Source: Candidatus Gastranaerophilales bacterium (GTDB lineage: Bacteria; Cyanobacteriota; Vampirovibrionia; Gastranaerophilales; Gastranaerophilaceae). Taken from it: DNA of 64,000 bases. The stretch covers positions 1 to 64,000 of the forward strand of contig CALVBO010000001.1 in the NCBI GenBank assembly GCA_944325835.1, read 5' to 3'. The position numbers were made by a program, and so were the translations under genes. Positions 27,324 through 36,306 of this stretch are shown here, one piece after another; within the stretch, counting starts at the first letter, position 1; every line of letters starts with the position of its first letter. A model generated the notes under the pieces. It worked only from the letters and a program-made list of their open reading frames with translations. It was not told the origin of the DNA and did not search any database.

Positions 27324-28460
27324 TTACTTCTCTTGTAACAATTTATACAGATTTCTAAGATATTGCGTGCAGCCCATATCGCGAATACGTTTGATTTCTC
27401 TGATAATCATGAATGCGGGGATATCTCCGAGTGCGGAAATATCAATATTAAGAACCTGGCGTGAGGCTATGGCAAATTCATTCTTGGCCGTAAAAATGTA
27501 TTCTTTGAGCAGATTTTTCTGAGTTGCGAGATATGGCGTCGGAGCATCTTCATAGTAGATTTGTATTAATCTGTCAAAATGTTTTTGCAAATAGCCAAAC
27601 ATTTCGGGTTTCTGGCTTAATTGCATATTCAGTGGTTTGTTGCCGCGGGCGCCGTTATCCTCGCTGCATTCCCAGATTACAATCCTTCCGCCGCTGCTTT
27701 CAGGGATTATATGTTCCATTGTTCCGAAATCTTTGTTGTAAAGTTTCATCCCGATTTCTTCGGGCGAACGTGAGGAATATTTTACGATAAATGCGTTCGT
27801 ATTGTTATCGGAGGTCGGAAGCTGCCGGATTGCATTCATAATTTTTAGTCTTACTTTGTCATCGCTAAGTGACAGTGCAAAATCATCAAACCTGCTGATT
27901 GCACTTTTACGTTTGAATTTTTTGTTTTCTTGTTTCCCGCGCTGATATAAAATTCCTTTTGTTTCGCTAAGCAGTGAATGCAGTTCCGGAACTTTGCTTT
28001 TAGGAATTTCACCGCACAGGAAGTTAAGCTCATCAAGAATTAAGAATTGTTCTCTTATCAAATTCTTTTCAGCTTTTGCGTGAAGCATTTTTAAGATTGC
28101 CTGCATGTTCATTGTCGGGTGCGCGGGTGCAAGTTCTGCCATCTTAAAGAAGATTAGTTTGTTAATCTCCGTCATGTTATGAATATTTTTGTCAAAGAGC
28201 CTTAGAGCATCGACAGCCGGTTCGTTTAAAAGCTCAAGGGGAATAAGCTTCTTTCCGCAGACAGGACAGGGAAGTCCGCACATTAAAATCTCTTTTAAGA
28301 ATTTCTTCGGAAAATATTCGTGAATTCGCGCGCTGAAATTTACACTGTCCGCACTGTTTATTTTTGCCGCGTTAGGGGGGGGGGTAGACTGAACCGCTGT
28401 TCCTGATTGAACAAGGTTTTGATTTTTATATAAATTTAGAAATACCGGTGAAATCCTCAT
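27324..28460 (-). CDS. HNH-like protein with zinc knuckle and poly-C tract
   Basis: This protein of about 378 aa starts MRISPVFLNLYKNQ and has SVNFSARIHEYF near residue 40. A CPVCGKKLI knuckle follows at about 65-75. A later segment, TMEHIIPESSGG then WECSEDNGARGNKPL, matches the His-x-x-Asn pattern of HNH nucleases (EHIIP ... N-x-x-RGN). Codons 26-29 (TPPP) contain a run of ten C. Adding one C gives an immediate TAA, and losing one gives a TAA six codons later. The ATG at 28460 is preferred over TTG at 28478. The nuclease call is from motif pattern only; target and partner are unknown. Confidence 0.55.
   Translation of the reverse strand: MRISPVFLNLYKNQNLVQSGTAVQSTPPPNAAKINSADSVNFSARIHEYFPKKFLKEILMCGLPCPVCGKKLIPLELLNEPAVDALRLFDKNIHNMTEINKLIFFKMAELAPAHPTMNMQAILKMLHAKAEKNLIREQFLILDELNFLCGEIPKSKVPELHSLLSETKGILYQRGKQENKKFKRKSAISRFDDFALSLSDDKVRLKIMNAIRQLPTSDNNTNAFIVKYSSRSPEEIGMKLYNKDFGTMEHIIPESSGGRIVIWECSEDNGARGNKPLNMQLSQKPEMFGYLQKHFDRLIQIYYEDAPTPYLATQKNLLKEYIFTAKNEFAIASRQVLNIDISALGDIPAFMIIREIKRIRDMGCTQYLRNLYKLLQEK
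28375..28384 (-). repeat. Poly-C/poly-G tract, 10 bp, in HNH-like gene
   Basis: Ten G on the plus strand (ten C in the coding strand) lie 25 codons into the gene. The present length keeps the gene open; both +1 and -1 changes stop it almost at once. Confidence 0.9.
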
Positions 28461-28502
28461 GTCCGGTTTAAAAATCAAACAAAAATTTTTTTGCTATAAT
28501 GT

Positions 28503-28734
28503 TGTCCGAGAAAGTTTCGCGATAAGGAACGTGGCGTGAATGAGTTGCGGAGCAACTCCCGCTCACGCAAGCGAAACTTTTGAGTGACGTATTAGACAGC
28601 GAAGCCATGCGCGACCCGCGGTTCAGCGCGAGCGAGCTGAGGCATTCCAAGGCAAAACCGCGCTTTTGCCTGAATGCCGTTAAGCGCGAGTCGAGCAAGA
28701 GGCGGGGCGCAAGTGGCGAAGAACTGCTTTATTT
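28503..28734 (+). repeat. Two-hairpin structured repeat, copy 1 (long form)
   Basis: This 232-bp element opens TGTCCGAGAAAG and closes GAACTGCTTTATTT. The first stem is AAAGTTTCGC/GCGAAACTTT with a nested GAGTTGC/GCAACTC hairpin. After TATTAGACAGC comes a second part with AGGCAAAA/TTTTGCCT flanked by GGCAT/ATGCC. It fills most of the gap before the peptidase gene. Related copies are at 57.2, 61.6 and 62.5 kb. Confidence 0.85.
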
Positions 28735-28751
28735 AAGAAAAGGAGTTTTGT

Positions 28752-29912
28752 ATGAATATTGAAGCATTAAGAAAAGAGTCTGAGCTTGTTGATTTGTTTT
28801 GCTCGCTGGCGGAAATCCCTTCTCCGTCGCTGCATGAGGAAAACGTTGCAGAATTTATAAAAAAATACTGTGCGGAACATGGTATTCACGCAGAAAGTGA
28901 CAGTTACGGAAATGTTTATGTAAATGTTCCGGCAACTGACACCACTAAACAGCCGATTTTGCTCTCAGCGCACATGGATGTTATTGGTGATGACAGTCCT
29001 GTCGTTCCTTATCTGGACGGTGATTTAATCCGTGCAGAAGGTAGAACGCTGGGCGGGGATGACAAAGCCGGCGTAGCTAATGCGCTTTATTTTGCTGTAA
29101 AACTTGCTAAATCAGATGTTAAACACGGCGGGCTTGAACTTTTCTTTACCCGTGACGAAGAAAGCGGAATGAGCGGTATTCATAATGCTGATTTCAAAAA
29201 GCTTAAATCAAAATATGTTCTGGTCTGCGACAGCGACACGCTCGGACAGCTAGAGGTTTCGGGTGCAAGCTATACACTGGTAACGATTAACTTGAAAACC
29301 TCTAAGGGCGGTCATTCCGGCATTGACATCGGCGACAAAACCCGTTACAACGCGGCAAAACTTATTGCGGAACTTGTTAATGACCTGCCGCAGGGCGTTT
29401 TTTATGAAGAAAACGGGTTTGTTATAACCTCCTGCAATATCGGCGGAATTTCAGCCGGCAAACCGGAGGTTACAAATATTATAAATACTGATGCGCTCGT
29501 AACTTATTCAATTAGGAGTGCAAGCCGTTCAAAAGAAGCCGAACTTAAAGCTTTAATGGAAAATATTGTTCAAAAATTTAATGATAAATACGGCGAACTC
29601 GCACATGCTGAAATTACTTTTGCCGAACACTTACCGCCATTTGAAGCAAGTGATGATAAATTTTTGCCGGAGGTATTCAAAAAAGCCGGTGCAAATCTGG
29701 GGCTTGATGTGAAAGTTTCTTCTTTCCACGCAGGCGCCGAAACACATATTTATGCTAATGAAACCAATGCTTCGGGTGAAAAATTCTCGCCTTATCTCAT
29801 TGGGCTTGCCACGGTTTGTAATATGCACTCTAAAGAAGAAAATCTTGATTATAAATCGTTGCAGAAAGGTCAAGAATTGTTGAGCGAAATTTTCAAAATT
29901 TTTAACGCTTAA
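28752..29912 (+). CDS. M20-family di-zinc peptidase (PepT-like)
   Basis: This 386-aa cytoplasmic metallopeptidase probably cleaves small peptides. The zinc ligands can be placed at His in LSAHMDVIG, Asp in LGGDDKAG, Glu in TRDEESGMSG (with catalytic Glu beside it), Asp in VCDSDTLG and a late His. The dimerisation domain lies between about 190 and 290 (SKGGHSGIDIG). The pattern fits the tripeptidase T/YxeP-like branch; exact specificity is not readable. The start has AAAAGGAG upstream. It follows the structured repeat directly. Confidence 0.85.
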   Translation: MNIEALRKESELVDLFCSLAEIPSPSLHEENVAEFIKKYCAEHGIHAESDSYGNVYVNVPATDTTKQPILLSAHMDVIGDDSPVVPYLDGDLIRAEGRTLGGDDKAGVANALYFAVKLAKSDVKHGGLELFFTRDEESGMSGIHNADFKKLKSKYVLVCDSDTLGQLEVSGASYTLVTINLKTSKGGHSGIDIGDKTRYNAAKLIAELVNDLPQGVFYEENGFVITSCNIGGISAGKPEVTNIINTDALVTYSIRSASRSKEAELKALMENIVQKFNDKYGELAHAEITFAEHLPPFEASDDKFLPEVFKKAGANLGLDVKVSSFHAGAETHIYANETNASGEKFSPYLIGLATVCNMHSKEENLDYKSLQKGQELLSEIFKIFNA

Positions 29913-29930
29913 TTTTTATCGTGCTACAAT
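29902..29930 (+). promoter_or_regulatory. Possible promoter giving leaderless mutS2 mRNA
   Basis: TTAACG (29902-29907) and TACAAT (29925-29930) are 17 bp apart. The mutS2 ATG is only 7 bp past the -10, so transcription would begin at or near the ATG. No ribosome site is visible. Confidence 0.4.
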
Positions 29931-29936
29931 GTCCTT

Positions 29937-32291
29937 ATGGATGTAAAAGCAATTTTAGAATTTGATAAAATTACAGAAAAACTCGCAAATTACGCAAAAA
30001 CAGCTCAATCAAAGGAGCTTTGCCGGAATTTGCGGGTTTTTGATGATGCAAATATTATTGCTTCTGAACTAAATTTTACTAAAGAAGCAAAGGCGATTCT
30101 GGATTCACCGGCCGAGCTTCCTATTTCGTATCTCATTGACTTTTCTGCGCTGAAATATTCCTCTATGCACGGCTATTTCTCTGAAGAAGAAATTTATGAA
30201 TGCGCTAAAACACTTTCAACCTTCCGCTACATAAAAAGGTTTTTAGCTGATAATTCCTCACTGGCGCCGAAATTGGCAGAGTTAGCCAGAAATCTTGCGG
30301 TTGATAAAGATTTAGAGGATAAAATTTTTGCCGCTTTTGATGAGAATTTGCAAATTAAACACAATGCCACCCCTGAGCTTGCCGGACTTTATTCCTCACT
30401 TGGGGATAATGAACGGAATTTGAAAAAAACAGTTGCGTCTTTGATGAATAATCCTGAGTTTTCTAAGCACCTGCAGGAAAATATTTATACAACCCGTGAC
30501 GACAGAATAGTTTTTCAGGTTATGGCGCCTTCAAAAAATAAAGTCAACGGGATTGTCCACGATGTTTCGGCGTCGGGAAGGACTTTCTACGTTGAGCCGG
30601 AACAGATTGTTCCGCTTAATAACAAAATCCGCGAAATTAAAGCGCAAATTCACGCAGAAATAGTCCGCATTCTGCTAGAATTCACCAACCTGATTAAAAT
30701 AAATATTGAAGAATTTATCAAATCCGAAAAAATTACGGCAGAAATTGATTTCCATTTTGCAAAAGCCCGTTATGCTATAAAAATTAAAGCTATTGAACCG
30801 ACATTGAATAGTGAAAAATTTATTAAACTTGAAGAAATGCGCCACCCGCTTTTAATTGACGTTGTTCAAAATGTTGTTGCTAACGATATTGAAATCGGGA
30901 AAGACTGTCACTGTATAGTGATTACAGGTTCTAACACAGGCGGAAAAACTGTTACAATAAAAACTGTCGGACTTTTTGTCTTAATGACAAAATCCGGAAT
31001 GTTTCTGCCTTGCGCTGCTGCAAATATTTATCCGTTTAAACATGTTTTCGCGGATATCGGGGATGCTCAGAGTATCCAGCAGTCGCTTTCAACTTTCTCT
31101 TCTCACATGACAAATATCATTGAAATTTTAAATAAAGCTGATGATAAATCCTTCGTTGTTCTTGATGAAATTTGTGCCGGTACTGACCCGACAGAAGGTG
31201 CGCTTCTTGCAAAGACTATCCTTGAATATATGGCAGAAAAGAATATAACGTCTATTGTTACGACACACTATGGTGAATTAAAGTCGCTTGAATATACAAA
31301 CCCGTACTTTAAAAATGCGTCTGTTGAATTTGATGTTACAACGTTGAAACCTACTTATAAGCTTTTAATCGGAATTCCTGGACTAAGTAATGCTATTCTG
31401 GTCGCCTCAAATCTTGGTTTGCCGCCAGAAATCGCAGACAGGGCAAAAGAAATGCTGCATTCACAAAAAGACAATTCCATTGTTGTCGTTGAAAAATTGC
31501 AGGAAACCCAGCAGAAACTCTCACGCGAACTTCAAACCGCACAGGAACTGCGCGAAACTACTGACGAAATTAAGAAGGAGTATGAAGAAAATTTATCTCA
31601 CCTGAAAAAGGATAAAAAGAAAACCGTGAAAATTATAAAAGATAAATTTGACAGAGAAATTCTTGACGTTAAGGCAGAAATAAAGGGTATTATGGATGAA
31701 CTTCGCCGCGACAAGTCCGAAAAACTTGCGCGTAGGGCTTACGCAAGGCTTGCACAGCTTGAGGGCGGATTTAAAGACAAGCTTAATGATTATGAAGTTA
31801 AAGAAGAATACGGCGAAATCGACTGGAATTCCGTGAAAATCGGAACAAAACTCACGGTTAAAGAGCTTAACCAGATTGTAGAACTTCTTTCGCAACCTGA
31901 TAAAAACGGCAAAGTTCAGGTTAAAATGGGTAATTTGACAACAAAACTTCCTGTTGAAAAACTTGCGCCTTATAACAAAAATTTTGATAACTCCGGTAAA
32001 TATTACGCACCAAACACAACGCAAAACTTTAATCTAAAAAAATATTCTGTATCGACCCGTCTGGATTTGCGCGGGTTCAGGGTTGAAGATGCGCTTGATA
32101 GTGTGGAACTTTATCTCGATGAAGTTAGTCTTGCCGGACTTCAAGAGGTAATTATAATCCACGGACACGGAACCGGCGCCTTGAAAAGTGCTGTGAGGGA
32201 ATATCTTTCAGACTCTCCTTACGTAAAATCTTTCCGCCCCGGAAATGATTCCGAAGGCGGGGACGGCGTTTGTGTCGTCAGTATAAAATAG
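29937..32291 (+). CDS. mutS2: Endonuclease MutS2
   Basis: This 784-aa protein is a MutS-family ATPase linked to suppression of homologous recombination and, in some bacteria, ribosome rescue. Segments in order are the core/lever helices, VSASGRTFYVEP (clamp region), Walker A TGSNTGGKTVT, Walker B SFVVLDEICAGTDPTEG, VTTHYGELK, a long coiled coil (about 510-620), and a C-terminal Smr nuclease domain with LDLRG and IIHGHGTG. It lacks the mismatch-recognition domain of MutS, as expected. There is no clear ribosome site, and the mRNA may be leaderless. Confidence 0.96.
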   Translation: MDVKAILEFDKITEKLANYAKTAQSKELCRNLRVFDDANIIASELNFTKEAKAILDSPAELPISYLIDFSALKYSSMHGYFSEEEIYECAKTLSTFRYIKRFLADNSSLAPKLAELARNLAVDKDLEDKIFAAFDENLQIKHNATPELAGLYSSLGDNERNLKKTVASLMNNPEFSKHLQENIYTTRDDRIVFQVMAPSKNKVNGIVHDVSASGRTFYVEPEQIVPLNNKIREIKAQIHAEIVRILLEFTNLIKINIEEFIKSEKITAEIDFHFAKARYAIKIKAIEPTLNSEKFIKLEEMRHPLLIDVVQNVVANDIEIGKDCHCIVITGSNTGGKTVTIKTVGLFVLMTKSGMFLPCAAANIYPFKHVFADIGDAQSIQQSLSTFSSHMTNIIEILNKADDKSFVVLDEICAGTDPTEGALLAKTILEYMAEKNITSIVTTHYGELKSLEYTNPYFKNASVEFDVTTLKPTYKLLIGIPGLSNAILVASNLGLPPEIADRAKEMLHSQKDNSIVVVEKLQETQQKLSRELQTAQELRETTDEIKKEYEENLSHLKKDKKKTVKIIKDKFDREILDVKAEIKGIMDELRRDKSEKLARRAYARLAQLEGGFKDKLNDYEVKEEYGEIDWNSVKIGTKLTVKELNQIVELLSQPDKNGKVQVKMGNLTTKLPVEKLAPYNKNFDNSGKYYAPNTTQNFNLKKYSVSTRLDLRGFRVEDALDSVELYLDEVSLAGLQEVIIIHGHGTGALKSAVREYLSDSPYVKSFRPGNDSEGGDGVCVVSIK

Positions 32292-32351
32292 TTTCAGGGT
32301 AGCAAAAATATTTTTTACGGATTTTCTTGTTACTATAAGGAGATTAAATAC

Positions 32352-32804
32352 ATGTTACCCGTAAATTCATTGAATATGTCACAAAATAATCCTAATTTTG
32401 GATTTAAGGTTTTAGTAAAAGAGAATTCAAAACTCGTTGATATGACAGAGTCTTATCTTTTCAGGGAACTGTCTAAAGATACTATTGAACTTTTTAAAAC
32501 CAAAGCTGCAGCAATTCTGCCTGACAGAACTGTTATAGTAGAGCCTACTATCAGGCGTCCAAAACCTTTTGAATGCTTTGATGCCAATTTTTATACTGAT
32601 GATGAAAAGGTAGAAAATATTATAGATTATGATTCTCATGCATTGCTGACTTTTTTAAAAAGAGCGACAAATAAATTTACTAAAGTCCATTCCAGATTCT
32701 TCTATAATGGCGAGCAAAGTCCTGAAATGATTGCAAGAACTGAAAAATTTAGGGAAACAAGTACAAGACCATTATTAAGATTTAAAAATTCTTCCGGGAA
32801 ATAG
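32352..32804 (+). CDS. Unknown protein with NFG N-terminal motif
   Basis: This 150-aa protein starts MLPVNSLNMSQNNPNFGFKV. The rest is a mixed alpha/beta sequence with several charged stretches and no signal peptide, membrane segment or known motif. An AAGGAG site precedes the ATG by about ten bases. It follows mutS2 at 60 bp and ends before a terminator. The NFG element near the N terminus resembles those of the proteins at 25.5, 28.4 and 34.7 kb. No function can be assigned. Confidence 0.6.
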   Translation: MLPVNSLNMSQNNPNFGFKVLVKENSKLVDMTESYLFRELSKDTIELFKTKAAAILPDRTVIVEPTIRRPKPFECFDANFYTDDEKVENIIDYDSHALLTFLKRATNKFTKVHSRFFYNGEQSPEMIARTEKFRETSTRPLLRFKNSSGK

Positions 32805-32830
32805 TTTTAAAAAATATTCTTGTATGTATT

Positions 32831-32862
32831 TAAAGCCCTCGTCAGAGGGCTTTAAACTTAAT
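32831..32862 (+). terminator. Terminator after 32.4-kb gene
   Basis: AAAGCCCTC and GAGGGCTTT pair around GTCA. An AT-rich tail follows. Confidence 0.75.
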
Positions 32863-32949
32863 ATATTTTAATAATCACTGTCCAATGCTTATAAAATAGA
32901 GTAAAATAAATAGTGTTTTGGAGCTATTTATAGTTTGAAAGGAGAAAAT

Positions 32950-33408
32950 ATGAAATTTGATTTGAAATTTGCAGCGGTAACTGCACTGGTTTTAGGCATT
33001 GGTATCGGTAGTGCTGCGATTGCAGAAGGCGTTCCGGGTAAAGTTGCTGTTGTAGATGTACCTAAAATTGTTTCTGAATCAAAACAGGTTCAAGCTTTGA
33101 AAGATGAACAGGCTAAAAAATCTCAGGAACTTAACAAATGGCTGGATGTTGTAAGAGCTGATGTTGCTAAGCAACAAACAGAAGCCGGCAAAGAAAAATT
33201 GTTGAAAAAATATGAAGGCGAACTCGCTAAAAAACGTGAAGCAAATGCCAAAGATTATGCAAAAAAACTTTCAGAAATCGACAAAAATATCTCTGCAACA
33301 ATTGAGGCTCAAGCAAAAGCTAACGGTTATGATTTAGTTTTATCTAAATCAACTGTTCTTTACGGCGGTGAAGATATAACTGCTGAAATCGCGAAAGTTG
33401 TTAAATAG
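32950..33408 (+). CDS. OmpH/Skp family periplasmic chaperone
   Basis: This 152-aa protein has a signal peptide (residues 1 to about 26, ending IGSAAIAEG). The hallmark VAVVDVPKIVSES follows, then a long charged coiled coil and the C-terminal 'ANGYDLVLSKSTVLYGGEDIT'. Skp-like chaperones form trimers that hold unfolded outer-membrane proteins in the periplasm, which agrees with a diderm envelope. The ATG at 32950 has AAGGAG just upstream; an in-frame TTG at 32935 is less likely. bamA and lpxD, its common neighbours, are not here. Confidence 0.88.
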   Translation: MKFDLKFAAVTALVLGIGIGSAAIAEGVPGKVAVVDVPKIVSESKQVQALKDEQAKKSQELNKWLDVVRADVAKQQTEAGKEKLLKKYEGELAKKREANAKDYAKKLSEIDKNISATIEAQAKANGYDLVLSKSTVLYGGEDITAEIAKVVK

Positions 33409-33429
33409 AACCGGGCTTTATTAAAACGT

Positions 33430-33464
33430 AAAAAAGGTGTACATTTTTTGTACACCTTTTTTTA
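33430..33464 (+). terminator. Terminator after skp-like gene
   Basis: AAAGGTGTACA and TGTACACCTTT form an 11-bp stem followed by a T-run. Confidence 0.85.
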
Positions 33465-33541
33465 TGAGTTGAGAAGTTTGTTCAAATGTGTTATTCTATT
33501 ATAGTCGGATCTGTAAATTTATATAAATTTAGGAGGTTATT

Positions 33542-34597
33542 ATGAGAGGTTATGCAATGTTAAAAATTGGCGAAACAGGCTGGATTACGAAAGATACGCC
33601 GGCTTGCGGGCCTACGGATGCAATTTGTAAGCCGATTGCGCTGGCTCCGTGTACATCAGACGTTCACACGGTTTGGGCGGGTGCCATTGGTGACAGGCAT
33701 AATATGATTTTAGGACACGAAGCTGTCGGTGAGGTCGTTGAAGTCGGTGCGCTCGTAAAAGATTTTAAACCGGGTGATAAGGTTTTAGTATCTGCTATTA
33801 CTCCGGACTGGAACTCTCTGGAAGCACAAGAAGGTTACGCAATGCATTCGGGCGGGATGCTTTCAGGGTGGAAATTCTCAAACTTTAAAGACGGCGTTTT
33901 CGCGGAATATTTTCATGTAAACGATGCTGACGGTAATTTAGCACACCTGCCGGAAGGAATGGATTTAGGCGCGGCTTGTATGATAAGCGATATGGTTCCA
34001 ACCGGTTTTCATGGCGTAGAACTCGCTGATGTTCAGTTTGGTGATAATGTTGCGGTAATTGGTATAGGACCTGTTGGTCTGATGTCTGTTGCAGCAGCTG
34101 CAATCCGCGGGGCCGCAAATATTTATGCGGTCGGTTCAAGAAAAAATTGCTCTGATTTGGCAAAAGAATTTGGCGCTACTGATGTTATTAACTATAAAGA
34201 AGGTGACATCGTTGAACAAATTCTGGATAAAACCCACGGGTATGGTGTAGATAGAGTTATTGTTGCCGGCGGGGATAATGATACCTTTGATCAGGCCATT
34301 AGAATGCTTAAACCGGGCGGTAAAATCGGTAACGTAAATTATCTTGGTGAAGGCGATTATATTAAAATCCCGAGAACTGAATGGGGCTGTGGTATGGGGC
34401 ATAAACAAATTGTCGGCGGTTTGATGCCGGGCGGAAGATTACGCTCGGAAAAACTGGCACGTCTTGTCTTAACTCACCGTATTCATCCGGAAAAATTGAT
34501 AACCCATACTTTTAACGGGCTGGATGGGGTTGAACCGGCGCTTATGCTGATGAAAGATAAACCGCGTGATTTGATTAAACCTCTGGTAATTATTTAA
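33542..34597 (+). CDS. NADP-dependent zinc alcohol dehydrogenase (secondary alcohol type)
   Basis: This 351-aa enzyme matches the NADP-dependent isopropanol dehydrogenase group in length and along its whole sequence as I recall it. Cys37 (APCTSDVHT), His59 and Glu60 (LGHEAVGE) and an Asp in MISDMV fit the single catalytic zinc site. The Rossmann loop is GIGPVGL. VGSRKN, with Ser-Arg after the second strand, fits NADP preference. It would interconvert secondary alcohols and ketones, or aldehydes, in fermentation. AGGAGG lies 6 bp before the ATG. It is a single-gene unit. Acquisition from Firmicutes is possible but not shown. Confidence 0.9.
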   Translation: MRGYAMLKIGETGWITKDTPACGPTDAICKPIALAPCTSDVHTVWAGAIGDRHNMILGHEAVGEVVEVGALVKDFKPGDKVLVSAITPDWNSLEAQEGYAMHSGGMLSGWKFSNFKDGVFAEYFHVNDADGNLAHLPEGMDLGAACMISDMVPTGFHGVELADVQFGDNVAVIGIGPVGLMSVAAAAIRGAANIYAVGSRKNCSDLAKEFGATDVINYKEGDIVEQILDKTHGYGVDRVIVAGGDNDTFDQAIRMLKPGGKIGNVNYLGEGDYIKIPRTEWGCGMGHKQIVGGLMPGGRLRSEKLARLVLTHRIHPEKLITHTFNGLDGVEPALMLMKDKPRDLIKPLVII

Positions 34598-34601
34598 AGA
34601 A

Positions 34602-34636
34602 AAAAGCCTCCGGAAGTTATTCCGGAGGCTTTACGT
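34602..34636 (+). terminator. Terminator after alcohol dehydrogenase
   Basis: AAAGCCTCCGGAA and TTCCGGAGGCTTT pair around GTTA. Confidence 0.85.
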
Positions 34637-34674
34637 TTGCGCAAATTTATTTTTGTGGAGTTTTACTCTATTAT

Positions 34675-35313
34675 ATGGACACTATTAAGATATCTGATGT
34701 TAATTTTGGCTCTTTTAATAAAAAACAGATGGCCGCGTGGCGTTTGGCAAATAAAATTCAACACTACACTAATGCTGCATATAAAGGTCATACCGGTGCA
34801 AAAGAATATAAGTTTCCGGTGATTCTTTCCTCGTCTAATAAGTTTAGAGGCAGGCTGCCTGATATAACGCCAGATTTGCATACTTTTGAAGAAAATGTTT
34901 TTCAGGAGTTAAAGGATACAAAACGTAAACCATTTGGCTTTTTCAGGGTTCTGTGGAAAATGTGCCGGAATTTTGGAACGGGTGAGCGCTGGGATACAAA
35001 ATTTTTACCTGCATTCCCCGGCAGAGATAAAAAAGGGCGTGTTCAATATGCAAGGTACAATGACCAAATTGTAACAGGCAACGATGTATCAAACATTTTC
35101 TTTGGGCATACATGTAAATTTTTGGGGATTCCGGAGAAATTATCCTTATGGATAGCACGTCTGGATGCGTCCGGAATTTTGGAGCCGTTTTCTAAAGGGA
35201 AGTTTCCTTCAAAAGAATTGTTAAACTTCAGGGATACTCATTCGGACCAACAAGCGATTGTAAAGGGTATGCGGGAGTTTGATATTAATAATTACAGATT
35301 GCGTAATATATAA
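34675..35313 (+). CDS. Unknown protein with NFG N-terminal motif
   Basis: This 212-aa protein starts MDTIKISDVNFGSFNKKQ. It is basic and soluble-looking, with aromatic segments (KPFGFFRVLWKMCRNFG) and no signal peptide or membrane segment. I do not recognise a domain. The ATG lies a few bases after TATTAT; GGAG is about 15 bases upstream, which is far for a ribosome site. It is followed 33 bp later by a membrane/TPR protein gene. The early VNFG motif links it to the other NFG proteins here. Confidence 0.6.
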   Translation: MDTIKISDVNFGSFNKKQMAAWRLANKIQHYTNAAYKGHTGAKEYKFPVILSSSNKFRGRLPDITPDLHTFEENVFQELKDTKRKPFGFFRVLWKMCRNFGTGERWDTKFLPAFPGRDKKGRVQYARYNDQIVTGNDVSNIFFGHTCKFLGIPEKLSLWIARLDASGILEPFSKGKFPSKELLNFRDTHSDQQAIVKGMREFDINNYRLRNI

Positions 35314-35346
35314 ATTACGTTATAATGTATTATATGGAAGGGTATT

Positions 35347-36096
35347 ATGATTAATGATGATTTATTTATAACTGCGGTTGTTATGTTTCTTGTTTCAGTG
35401 GCGGCTGCTTTGGCGCTTCTTGTAGTTTTGCTGATTACAGGAATAAATTGGTACAGGAATAAAAAGCTTAAAATCTCGTTAATACAAGCTGGGATGATAT
35501 TGGGTTCAATGTTTGTGCTGTATTTGGGTGTCCCATTCTGGTGTCTGGCGATTGCCGGTAATATGGAATTGGACAAAGCTGAAACGATGCATATATTATC
35601 TGTTAAAACCTCGCTGCTTCCTTCTGTAAGATCATTTATGGAAGCGGAACTCGGGGCATCTTATATGGCAAATTTTGAAGGGCAAAAAGCTATTGATGCT
35701 TATGAAGCTTCCATTAAAATTCGTGATAATAAATTTTCAGCGGCTAATCTTTGCCTTCTCTATTTGTATAAGGGTGATTTACAAAATGCAATTAGTATGT
35801 GCACAAAAGAAAATCTAATGCAGTCAGCTGCGGCCGGCTATATTCTTCAAAATGACTATGAAACTTCTATGGAGGTTGTAGATAATACAATAAAATCGTC
35901 ACAAAAAGTTTCGTGTTGGAATTTTGCACAAAAGGCATATATTTACAGAAAGCTTGGAAATCAGGATATGTTCAAGGAGTTTTATAAGAAGGCGGAGGCC
36001 TTATGCCCGGGAAATGCAGCTTTAAAACGATTATATGAAAATAAAAATTATTACTCTGATTTCTATATGCAGAAGAAAAAGGAATTTAATTTTTAG
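35347..36096 (+). CDS. Membrane protein with TPR-like region
   Basis: This 249-aa protein has two N-terminal membrane segments (about residues 8-33 and 43-68) followed by a soluble domain with TPR-like helix pairs. Examples are 'GASYMANFEGQKAIDAYEASIK', 'LCLLYLYKGDLQNAISMC' and 'KAYIYRKLGNQDMFKEFYKKAEALCP'. It is probably anchored in the inner membrane with the TPR region as an interaction platform. The start has GGAAGGG about five bases upstream and a TATAAT further up. Partner and role are unknown. Confidence 0.65.
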   Translation: MINDDLFITAVVMFLVSVAAALALLVVLLITGINWYRNKKLKISLIQAGMILGSMFVLYLGVPFWCLAIAGNMELDKAETMHILSVKTSLLPSVRSFMEAELGASYMANFEGQKAIDAYEASIKIRDNKFSAANLCLLYLYKGDLQNAISMCTKENLMQSAAAGYILQNDYETSMEVVDNTIKSSQKVSCWNFAQKAYIYRKLGNQDMFKEFYKKAEALCPGNAALKRLYENKNYYSDFYMQKKKEFNF

Positions 36097-36138
36097 CAAT
36101 TATGTAGCACAAAAATTAAATGCTATACGGAATGCACA

Positions 36139-36170
36139 AAAAAAGATGACTTGATAAGTCATCTTTTTAA
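36139..36170. terminator. Bidirectional terminator between TPR gene and tRNA-Gln
   Basis: AAAAAGATGACTT and AAGTCATCTTTTT form a 13-bp stem around GATA. It can serve both the plus-strand gene and the minus-strand tRNA. Confidence 0.85.
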
Positions 36171-36171
36171 T

Positions 36172-36246
36172 TGGCTGGGGCGAAAGGATTCGAACCTCTG
36201 AATGGCGGGACCAAAACCCGCTGCCTTACCGCTTGGCGACGCCCCA
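36172..36246 (-). tRNA. tRNA-Gln(UUG)
   Basis: Read on the minus strand, TGGGGCG at the 5' end pairs with CGCCCCA before G-CCA. The anticodon stem GCGGG/CCCGC holds the loop TTTTGGT with anticodon TTG. The T arm has GGTTCGAATCC. The CCA end is encoded. Length is 75 nt. Confidence 0.95.
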
Positions 36247-36306
36247 TTATCTTTGCGTCACAACCTTTCGGCTACATTTATTATTCTACTCGCTCAATTT
36301 TTAATG

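Noticed and set aside
28503-28745. Short ORFs on both strands between the HNH-like gene and the peptidase
   Set aside because: They are made of the two-hairpin repeat, and related copies do not keep the same frames.
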